Source: Saposhnikovia divaricata (taxonomy: Eukaryota > Streptophyta > Magnoliopsida > Apiales > Apiaceae). From it: 64,000 nt of DNA. Under the pieces are notes generated by a model that was given only the letters and a program-made list of their open reading frames with translations, was not told the origin of the DNA and made no database searches. The DNA lies in the NCBI GenBank assembly GCA_036435485.1, contig CM071596.1, positions 138,843,001-138,907,000 of the forward strand, in the 5' to 3' direction. Positions 47,760 to 57,700 of this stretch are shown piece after piece. The position numbers and the translations under genes are program-made. How positions within the stretch are numbered: position 1 is the stretch's first letter; the number at the start of each line of letters is the position of its first letter.

Positions 47760-48541
47760 TGTTGAATCCCAAAACCATACCACAAGATTGTAGAAGGGGG
47801 GTTGAATACAATCTTCACTAAACTTTTTCGAATTAACAGTGTGTATATGAAATAACAGTGTAAGAACAGAGATATAAGAACTAGTTAAAATGAGAGCAAA
47901 GTAAACACAACACCCTTTAAAAAATTTCAAAGTGGGTTTTTCTGTTCCACCTGAGAATTATGTTGAAGAAATAATCTGTGTATGAGTACACAACTGCTTA
48001 TTACAATGCTTTTGTGTTTACAAGAAAATCTAACAATTTCTAAGTAAATGCTCAGTGTTTTTTTCTCTACCAAAGTAAAGCTACACTTGGGTTATATATA
48101 TACTCCAAGTTTACAAACCCTACAAAAAAAGAATATTACAAAGTCAAACTATTTGCAAGTTTGCTGCTTCATTCCTTGTCTTCATGTGATGCAAATTGTC
48201 TGATTGTCTTGGACAATATTTCTTGATTTTATCATCCAATTTGCTTGCTTAGAAAAGGAATGTGTCTTTTTCTTCTTCATTTCCAATACTTGCTACTCAT
48301 GTGAATTGTCAGTCATGTCAAGTCACTATCAACTGCTAAAATCAAGACATTATTTTGTTGAAGTGATTATCCGTGGAGGCTGTCATCCGTTGATGGGTTG
48401 ATTGCTATCCGTTGAAGTTGTTAGCCATTGATGCAGTATCTTTATCCATTAAAGTACCATATCACTTATGCAGAATTATAAAGCACGTCCTATTTACAAT
48501 TAGCTAACCTATTCTACATATCCATTGATAGTCAACATTAC
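47760..48541 (-). repeat. Minus-strand solo LTR of SIRE-like family, first segment
   Basis: On the plus strand it starts TGTTGAATCCC and soon shows GAAGGGGGGTTGAATACAAT, the reverse of the CAACCCCCCCTTCTACAAT block near the 3' end of the full element's LTR. It resumes at 60451 and ends at 60652 with TTCTTAACA. Flanks CAACT (47755-47759) and CAACC (60653-60657) differ at one base and are a likely target duplication. Reassembled length is about 984 bp, close to the 1034 bp of the full LTR. Confidence 0.7.
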
Positions 48542-49261
48542 TGTTAGGAATATGTTGTACTTGATGATAACTTCACAATCAATCAAATTGTTTAAGGTTA
48601 TGTAGCTGTCAACGGATGAGGTTTTATAACTCTATCCGTTGACAGGTAGCTCATCAACGGATGAGGTTTTGTAGCACACTGCAGTATCTCTATGTTATCA
48701 GTTGATAGTGTTTTTATCCACAGTCATGTTGACTATCAACGGATAGGCAGAATAGGGTAGCCAATTGTAAATAAGCTATGCTATGTAATTCTGTCTAAGT
48801 GAAAGTGTATCAACGGATGAAGACTAAACTCTATCAACGGATACAACTCAAATCCACTCTATCAACGGATACAGCTCAAGTCCCAACATCAACGGATACT
48901 GCTCTATACATCATCAACGGATGTCAGTATACATCATCAACGGATGTCAGTGTACATCATCAACGGATAATCATTGACACTGATTTCTATGATTAGCTGG
49001 AGATTAGCAGTTGATAAGGACATGTTTGACTGACAGATCACATGAGTTGAAAGTAGATACAAAAAGCAGTATGGCAGCCATACTTTGGAAACACAGAAGA
49101 AAGAAGCATTCCATTTACACTATGAATACAAGAAAGGTGCAGGAGACATGTCTGAACACAAGGACAACCTTTCGGCTACATGTGTATTTGGAGTGTAGTA
49201 GCAAGTCAACTAGAATTAGATTAGTATTATCTTATTCCAGTAGTACTTGTAAAACTTGGGA

Positions 49262-49268
49262 TATATAA
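49262..49268 (+). promoter_or_regulatory. LTR TATA box of SIRE-type element
   Basis: TATATAA in GGGATATATAACCAAG. It lies about 290 bp downstream of the last 9-mer in the LTR array and about 130 bp upstream of an AATAAA. The same block (GGTTATATAACCAAGTGTAG) is kept in the diverged solo LTR near 60952, which supports function. Confidence 0.6.
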
Positions 49269-49395
49269 CCAAGTGTAGCAACTCTTTGTAGGTTGAGAAA
49301 ACAGATATATTTGCTTAGGGTTTCTTGAATATCTTAAGAAGCAAAGAGTTGTAAAACGGCAGCTGTGTACACTTTGTATCACAGAGTTTTCTTCA

Positions 49396-49401
49396 AATAA
49401 A
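49396..49401 (+). terminator. Polyadenylation signal in SIRE-type LTR
   Basis: AATAAA in CTTCAAATAAAAGCTTC, downstream of the TATA box. The matching site in the 3' LTR would end the genomic RNA. Confidence 0.5.
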
Positions 49402-49577
49402 AGCTTCAGGTGGTGCATTTTAACCACCTGATTTTATATGTGTTTGTGTTTAATTCTTACATTGCAATTATCTCTTCATAAGTTTCTGAAGTTCTTATCA
49501 GAAATTTATAAATATCAAGAATTGTATTCAACCCCCCCTTCTACAATTATACAAGTGTGTAATCTGGGAATAACAAT

Positions 49578-49589
49578 TGGTATCAAAAC
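49578..49589 (+). other. Primer-binding site of SIRE-type element
   Basis: TGGTATCAAAAC follows the 5' LTR after two bases. It matches the first eight bases of the usual initiator Met PBS and then diverges from TGGTATCAGAGC. Copia elements often use a partial Met PBS. Confidence 0.8.
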
Positions 49590-49634
49590 AAGCTTCTAAC
49601 ATATTTGAAGTTTAAAGATCAACACACTTCCAAC

Positions 49635-52600
49635 ATGTCTAAGAAGGATTATGGAGTGAAGATTCCAGTTCTTGATAGAGAAAATTAGTTTCACTGGAAA
49701 GTAAAAATGCGTCTACATCTCTCGTCTATTGATGAGGGTTTTGTGGATTGCATTGACAAGGGTCCTCACGTTCCAATGAAGACAGCAACAAGAGTTGGCC
49801 TGGCTGATGATGTGCCTGACACTTTCATTCCCAAACCTGTTTCTGAGTGGAGTCTTGAAGATATTGCAGAAGTCCACAAAGACAAAAAGGCCATGAATAT
49901 TCTGTTCAATGGTCTAGAAACAGACATGGTTGACAATGTTATTAACTGTACTACCGCCAAGGAAGTATGGGACATTGTTCAAACCCTGTGTGAAGGAACA
50001 GAACAGGTAAGGGAAAACAAGATGCAACTACTAATCCAACAATATGAACATTTTCACTTTAAGAGTGGAGAAACATTGAATGATACATTTAGTAGATTTC
50101 AAAAGCTACTAAATGGTTTGAAACTGTATGGAAGAGTCTATCAGGTTAAAGACTCTAATCTCAAATTTCTGAGATCACTGCCCAAGGAATGGAAGCCAAT
50201 GACTGTTTCTCTAAGAAACACTCAAGAGTACAAGACATTTACTCTTGAAAGGCTCTATGGAACTTTAAAGACCTATGAGCTGGAAATGGAGCAGGACGAA
50301 GAGATTGAGAAGTCTCAAAAGAAAAGTGGGTCAGTTGCACTTGTTGCCAATTTGGAGCAAAAGGAGGAAAGGACAGAAACTGCTAGTTCTACACCAAACA
50401 GGGAGGTTTGTAAAGGTAGAGCAGAATCAAGCAGGAGCAAGGAAAAGGTGTCTGAGGAATTGAATGCCCTTCAGCAGGATGAATTGGATGAGATAGATGA
50501 GCACTTAGCTTTTCTATCTAGGAGATTCTCTAAGCTGAAATTCAAGAGAAACTCTGGGATCGCCAAGCCATTTAACAAGGATTTTTCCACAAACAACTAT
50601 GTGGATAAATCCAAAATTAAATGCTACAATTGTGGGATTGCTGGTCATATGATAAGTGAATGCAGGAAACCTAGATCTGAGAACAAGGGAAAGCCAACTG
50701 AGGTTGTTGACTATAAGAAGAAATATTTTGATCTTCTCAGGCAGAAAGGAAAGGCATTCTTGACCCAAGAGTATGACTGGGCTGTTGATGACAATCATTC
50801 TGATGATGATGCTGAGTTAGTCAACCTTGCTTTAATGGCTGATTCTGGAGAGCAGGAAGCAAGTTCAGCTAGCAATCAGGGAAACAGAAGGAATCTATGG
50901 TACCTAGACAGTGGATGTTCTAGGCACATGACAGGAGATTCAACCCTGCTCACAGAGTTCAAGGAAGGAGCTGGCCCTAGAATTACCTTTGGAGATGACA
51001 GCAAAGGATATACTAAGGGATATGGCCTGATTTCAAAAGACAATGTCATCATTGAAGAAGTGGCTTTAGTTGAAGGTTTAAAGCACAATTTGCTGAGCAT
51101 CAGTCAGATTTGTGACAAAGACTATGAAGTAAAGTTCACAAAAGAAGCCTGTGTTGTTTCTGCCAAGGAAGACAACAATGTGGTATTGACAGGCTTTAGA
51201 AAAGGAAATGTTTACATAGCTGACTTCAATTCAGCATGCTCAGAATCCATTACTTGTCTCTTCAGCAAAGCAAGTAAGGATGAGAGTTGGCTATGGCATA
51301 AGAAGCTGTCACATTTGAATTTTAAAGTTATGAATGATTTGGTAAGAAAGGATCTTGCTAGAGGAATCCCTCATTTGGAGTTTGTTAAAGATGGGCTATG
51401 TGATGCCTGCCAATTAGGGAAACAAAAGAAATCATCTTTCAAAAGCAAGACAGAGTCATCCATTGTTAAGCCTCTTCAATTGCTGCATATGGATTTATTT
51501 GGTCCAGTAAATGTCATGTCTATTTCAAAGAAGAAATACTGTCTGGTGATTGTAGATGATTTTTCTAAGTTCACATGGACTTTCTTCCTGCACTCCAAGG
51601 ATTGTGCAAGTGAAATCATTATCAATCATCTCAGAATGCTAAACAATGGTTCTGAAGACAGAGTACAAAGGATCAGAAGTGACAATGGTACTGAATTCAA
51701 AAATTCCACAATGAAGATTTTCTGTGAAGAGAATGGAATTGTCCATGAGTTTTCTGCTGCCAGAACACCTCAACAAAATGGGGTTGTTGAAAGGAAAAAC
51801 AGAACTCTCATTGAAGCAGCTAGAACAATGTTAAGTGAATCAAGATTACCAACATATTTCTGGGCTGAAGCTGTCAACACTGCATGCTTTACTCAGAATA
51901 TTTCCTTGGTCAATCAAGCTAGAGGAATGACTCCTTATCAGTTATTAACCAACAAGAAACCAACTTTAGCTTTTCTACATGTCTTTGGATGTAAGTGTTT
52001 TGTGCTAAGGAATCATGGAGATAATTTAGGCAAATTTGAAGCAAAGGCAGATGAAGCTATTTTCGTTGGATATGCAGCAGGGAAAGCCTACAAGGTCTAC
52101 AATCTAAGAACCAACATTGTTATGGAATCTGTACATGTTGTGTTTGATGATCAAAAGATTCTAGGCCTAAATGATGAAGGCTACCATGAAAAGTTGGAAT
52201 TTGAGAATGAAGGTGAAGGAAGAATGTACTATGATGATGATGAGGAGAATGAAGATCATGACCACAGAGATCCACCTAGAGCTGTTACACCAACTAGAAG
52301 TGATGCTTACACTGAAAATGAAGCATCCGTTGATAGTCATTCTGGAGCATCCGTTGACAGTCATTCTGCAACATCCGTTGACACTATTAGAGATGCATCC
52401 GTTGATAGAAATTCTCAAGCATCCGTCGACAGGCAAAATGATGCATCCATTGACAGTCAACTTCATAACTCAGCAAGGACAACAAACTCAGGGGGAGTTT
52501 CTCATGGTCAAAGTTCAATGCTAAATCAACATGATCATGGAAATGAAGCAACCTCATCAAGATCAAATCTTCCACCTGCAAGAAAATGGACTAGAAATCA

Positions 52601-54224
52601 TCCATTTGAGTTAATCATTGGTGAATCAAATTCAAGAGTCCAAACTAGAAGGGCCACTCAAGCTGAATGTCTATACAGTAGCTTCCTATCTCAAGAGGAA
52701 CCTAAGAAAGTGGAAGATGCCCTTCTAGATCCAGATTGGGTGTTAGCAATGCAAGAAGAGCTAAACCAATTTGAGAGGAATAAAGTATGGAAGCTTGTGC
52801 CCAAACCTGATGATAGAAGTGTCATAGGTACTAAATGGGTTCTCAAGAATAAGACAGATGAAAATGGCATAATTGTGAGGAATAAAGCTAGATTAGTGGC
52901 AAAGGGCTATTCTCAAGAAGAAGGAATATATTTTGATGAAACTTTTGCTCCAGTAGCAAGACTTGAGGCAATAAGAATCTTTCTAGCCTATGCAGCACAT
53001 GCCAATTTCAAAGTCTATCAGATGGATGTCAAAAGTGCCTTTCTAAATGGGGAACTGGAAGAAGAGGTCTATGTCCATCAACCTCCTGGTTTTGAGGATC
53101 CAGAATTTCCAGAATATGTATATCTTCTCATGAAAGCACTTTATGGTTTGAAGCAAGCACCAAGAGCCTGGTATGACACTTTATCTCAATTTCTTTTGGA
53201 GAACCACTTCACTAGAGGTACAGTAGATAAAACCTTATTTCATAGGGATATTAATGGCTCTTCAATACTTGTTCAAATCTATGTAGATGATATTATTTTT
53301 GGGTCTACAGATGAGAAGCTTTGCAAAAAGTTTGCCAAACTTATGCAAAGTAGGTATGAAATGAGTATGATGGGTGAATTAACTTACTTTCTTGGCCTAC
53401 AAGTAAAGCAAGTTAATGAGGGCATTTTCATAAGTCAAACAAAATATATTTATGATCTCTTAAAGAAATTTGACTTAATGGATTGTACATCTGCTAAAAC
53501 ACCTATGGCCACTGCAACTAAGCTTGAGTTGAATACTAAGGAAAAGTCTGTGGACATCTCAAGTTATAGAGGCATGGTAGGTTCACTTTTATACCTAACA
53601 GCTAGTAGACCTGATATAATGTTTTCTACCTGTCTTTGTGCTAGATTTCAAGCTGATCCTAGAGAGTCTCACTTAATAGCTATTAAAAGAATTTTCAGGT
53701 ATCTCAAGGGAACACCAAACCTTGGCATTTGGTACCCAAGAGAATCTGGTTTTGATCTAACTGGCTATTCAGATGCAGATTATGCAGGTTGCAGAGTTGA
53801 TAGGAAAAGTACTACAGGTTCCTGTCAATTTCTAGGAAACAGGCTTGTGTCATGGTTCAGTAAGAAACAAAACTCAGTCTCCACTTCTACAGCTGAAACT
53901 GAGTACATTGCGGCTGGAAGCTGTTGTGCACAGATTCTATGGATGAGAAACCAACTCATTGACTATGGTCTAAAAGTTGAGAAGATTCCAATTTTCTGTG
54001 ACAACACAAGTGCTATTGCCATCACAGGGAATCCAGTGCAACATTCGAGAACCAAGCACATTGACATCAAATACCACTTCATTAGAGAACATGTGATGAA
54101 TGGTACAGTAGAAATGCACTTTGTGCCAAGTGAAATGCAGCTTGCAGATATCTTCACCAAGCCTCTTGATGAATCCACATTCACAAGATTGGTAGGTGAG
54201 CTAGGTATGCTTAATTTGTCATAA
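49635..54224 (+). pseudogene. gag-pol: Copia gag-pol polyprotein, interrupted at codon 18
   Basis: ATG at 49635 opens MSKKDYGVKIPVLDREN, then TAG at 49686-49688. The same frame is open from there to TAA at 54222 (1505 residues from the ATG at 49707). Counting from 49707: Gag core of the UBN2 type (about 30-190), CCHC knuckle CYNCGIAGHMISEC (about 305), protease YLDSGCSRHM (about 398), pre-integrase HKKLSHLNF, integrase with LHMDLFGPV (about 593), IRSDNGTEF (about 656) and PQQNGVVERKN (about 690), an 8-residue repeat (873-920), RT with YVDDIIFGS (about 1192), RNase H with STAETEYIAA and CDNTSAIAI (about 1432). Integrase before RT makes it Ty1/Copia. Apart from codon 18 the frame looks functional; a downstream ATG or readthrough could still give pol. 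Confidence 0.93.
52323..52466 (+). repeat. 24-bp coding repeat, six units, between integrase and RT
   Basis: Six units of exactly 24 bp encode ASVDSHSG, ASVDSHSA, TSVDTIRD, ASVDRNSQ, ASVDRQND and ASIDSQLH. Each starts with ATCCGTTGA or a one-base variant (52421, 52445) at positions 52325, 52349, 52373, 52397, 52421 and 52445. The rest of each unit has diverged, so the 9-mer is the best-kept part. Confidence 0.9.
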
Positions 54225-54726
54225 TTTCTAGTGATATTTGATTTCAATGAATTGAAGCTGGAAATGTGTTTTGATTTACTTGAAAGTGAAAACTTTCAGA
54301 AAAATTTTCTGCAGAAATTTTGCCTAAGGCAAAATTAGCTTATCAACGGATATCCTTTTATCCGTTGATAGTATAAACACATTACTAGATTTTTGCATGT
54401 CAACGGGTAACAGGCTATCCACGTCATCAACAGATAAACTGTATCTCAACCGTTCATTCTATATCCGTTGATATACATTTTTTTTCTTTCCGTTGGTAAC
54501 CGTGTATATCTAATCATGGCTGTACTTATTCTCTTTTTATTTATTATCTGACAGTTACTTTTGACCAATGGAGTAATTACTTTTAATTATTTCATTTTTA
54601 ATTCTTGAAAAATATAAAAGGCGGACTTGTACTCTCACATCTCACTTTTATTCATTTTCAAGCATATCAAAAGTTAACTGCATCTTCTTCCCTAAAACTC
54701 TCTGTAACCAAAGTTCAATCACTTCA
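54225..54726 (+). promoter_or_regulatory. Spacer with internal promoter for the second ORF
   Basis: This 502-bp non-coding spacer has three exact 9-mers: TCAACGGAT at 54343-54351, and ATCCGTTGA at 54360-54368 and 54463-54471. The first two form a hairpin with 12-bp arms, TATCAACGGATA and TATCCGTTGATA. Variants occur at about 54399 and 54425. TATAAAAG at 54613-54620 is followed by a pyrimidine-rich ACTCTCACATCTCAC and a leader of about 80 bp before the ATG at 54727. This looks like a plant RNA polymerase II promoter and would give ORF2 its own transcript. Confidence 0.6.
54613..54620 (+). promoter_or_regulatory. TATA box upstream of ORF2
   Basis: TATAAAAG in AAAAATATAAAAGGCGG, 107 bp before the ORF2 start codon. 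A CT-rich probable start region lies 25-40 bp downstream. Confidence 0.55.
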
Positions 54727-57700
54727 ATGGCGCCTATTGTTAAGATGATGTCCTCCACTGGGTTTACCTATGAGAAGAACAATTTCGCGGCCTTTGTTGA
54801 CACAGTGAATGCTCCAGAAGCTTACCACACTTTGATGAGTTTCGTGAAGAAATGCAAACTGTCATATGCTATGACGGCTACCACTCCCTTAATCCACGAG
54901 GTAATTGAAGAAATGTGGACATCTGCTGAGTACAATGGCACAGACGGTACAATTGCTTTTTCTTTAAAGGGTAAAAACTATGTGGTTAATTCTGATGTAA
55001 TAACTGCTTGTTTAAAATTGCCTGAGAATAACTGTCTGAAAGTACCTACTGATGCTGAAATTGTTGCCATGCTTAATTCTATTAATTATGCCCTTAGTAC
55101 TGAAAACTTAGGGAAAATTGCTAGAAAAGGAATGGTTAAAGAATGGAGCTACTTCTGTGATGCCTTCATTAAAACTTTTTCAGGAAAAATTAGTAATTTT
55201 GATGCCATTACCCTGTCCATGCTAACAATGATGTGTATGCTTTTAAATGATAAATTCTATAATTTTGGCACATTAGTTTTGTATGAGATAGCTGCAAAGT
55301 TGGGTAAAAAGGAAACTAGGAGCAAGAATATCTACTTTGCTAGATTTCTAATGCTCTTAGCACTGCATGTGTCTGAGAATAAGCTATCCATTGCTAACCC
55401 GGATAGCAAGTTCCAATGTTTTGTTCAGGAGAAGAGAGTCTTAAGAGACCTGATTCGAATGAACCTCAATGCAGGAGTACAGTTGGTATATCTACCAATT
55501 GTTCAGGTAACTATCTCTAACTCTGAAACCCCTATCTCCAACCCCCAAATTTCTTTGCCTTCTAGTGTCACAATGGAGTCTGTAGTTGTGACCAAACAGG
55601 CTCCTACCAAAGTGACCAAATCCAAAGTTCCAAAACCACATTCTAAAAGGCAAACCTCAAGTGTCTCTCAAAAGACACCTGTTGTAAAAACTACCAAACC
55701 TCTTGAGGGGAGTGTGAAGGTGGTAGTGAGTGGTGAGGGACAGGGTGAACATCAAAGAAGCCCTAAGGATAAGGAAGGAGAGATGAGTGCAACCACCATT
55801 TCAGTCTCTCAAAAGACTGCTAATGTAACTACAGGCCAAATTCTAGTTACACTCTCCCAAAAGAGTGTGACTACTGAATCAAGTTCCCCACAAGGAACAC
55901 TGCACAAGAGGGTTAGGGACACATATAGCCCAATCTCAAAAACCTATGGAAGAAGAGTGAAATCTAAAACCACAGGGGAATCACAGGGCACACACACTGT
56001 ACAGGAAACTGTACCTTCTCAAACTCAGTTTGATGTGACTTCAATAAATGTGGAGTCACAGCCCCTTGATCTTAATCTTCAAATCGATACACATTACAAT
56101 CCACCATCACCAACTCCTTCTCTGGATGTGGATATGATATCTACATCAATTCCTGATTCTCCATCTTTAAGATTCTTGGAGAAGCCCCACTCTATAATTG
56201 GTGGTCATCATCTTTTAGATGATTTGTTGGACCATCAATCTTCCCTTCCAGAATTCTCAACACAGACTGTGGCCTCGAACTTAAAATCAATCTCCACAGA
56301 TTCAGTGTTGGTTTTCTCTTCAACGGATATAATTATTCCTTCCTCAACGGATATCCTTCATCCGTTGACAAGTGTTTCTCCATCAACGGATGCGCCTCTA
56401 TCTAGCCATCCGTTGACAGCTATAACTACTTCATCAACGGATATTCCTTATCCGTTGATAACTCACTCTACCACTGCTATATCTGACATTCCAGTGTCAA
56501 GTGTAGAGGAGTTCTCAGTAGTTGAAACACTTTTAGGTTTGAGGGAAGGGAGTGAGAGGCTGCCTTGTGAGCAGGCAAAAGGAGAGATAAATAATGAGAG
56601 GCTGGCCATTTCTTCCGGTCAGGCAAAAGGAGAGTTTGAGAGTACCACCTTAGTAGGTGAAGGTGAGGGTGTGAGAGGTGTGAGCCAAGGGGAGCCCTTG
56701 ATGCAAGAAAAGAGAGATGAGGGGAGAGAAGGGACTACAGGAGAGATAAGGATGGAAGAAGCAGCCATTGCTAGTGAGTCAATGAGGGTTGAGGATGCAT
56801 CCAAGGAAATGGAATTTCAAAGAGAATATCAGTCCATGATTGACTCCATTTCTTTGGATGCTGAAACCTTTACTCACCCTGTTCCTGCCTATCAAATTCT
56901 GGCACAACAGGGCAATGTGGAAGCAGAGGAGGCAATGCACCTAGTGCACACCTCACAATCTCTACTTAGAGCTAAGGAATCTATAGCAGCTCTGCCAACC
57001 ACTGCTGAGAGTGATGAATTTGACAATTCTGAAGATGAAGACAGCCAGAGCTCTGAAGATGAAGGTGGTAGCAGTATTCATGATTTTGCATTTGCTCAAA
57101 ACTACACCTATCATCAACTTGATATGGAAATCATAAGGCAATATAAATCTGCCCTGGCTGAGCACCCAGAAGCAGATCCACAGAGAAAATTTGTTCTTCA
57201 ACAGGCAATTGACTCCCTAAAGTTACAGAAGATGCAAATGGTAATTCAGAGATCCAATTTAGAGGAGGTCAAACAAGAAATCAAGGATGTGAAGATCTCT
57301 GTGGATTCCAAGCTAGAGCAACTAGCTCCTACAGCCACTCAGAGGGTGTTGCAACAAAGGTTTCTCAAAGAAGACAACCTGGCTAAATCTGTGCAACTTC
57401 TCACTTCAAGAGTGGAAAAGATGGAATCCCAGATGGAGCAATTTCTTCAACATCAGAAACTGCAAACCCAACTGCTAGAAAGGTTAGTTGCAGCCCCAAC
57501 TTCTAGTCAAACCCTTGATGCTAACAAAAAGGGGGAGAAAGTGGAAGAGGCTGTGGCAACTACAAGTCAAATCTTAAGTTCTGAAAGAAGGGAAGCAGCA
57601 AGTGAGGGGGAGCAGCAGCCTACCATAGTGGTCAATCCACAAGAATTCATTGTTACAGCTTCCCCCAGCAAATCCAAACCTCTATCTGAAGAGTTTGATT

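Larger units (their letters stand above)
48542..49575 (+). repeat. 5' LTR of SIRE-type element
   Basis: Boundaries are TGTTAGGAATATG and GGGAATAACA. Eleven exact copies of the 9-mer (ten TCAACGGAT, one ATCCGTTGA) lie at 48609-48968. A TATA box candidate follows at 49262 and an AATAAA signal at 49396-49401. This order fits U3 with an upstream motif array, then R and U5. Confidence 0.95.

Noticed and set aside
48609..48968. Regular short repeats in the SIRE LTR resembling a CRISPR array
   Set aside because: The repeat is only 9 bp, spacing is irregular, and it sits in a plant LTR with TG...CA ends and a target duplication.
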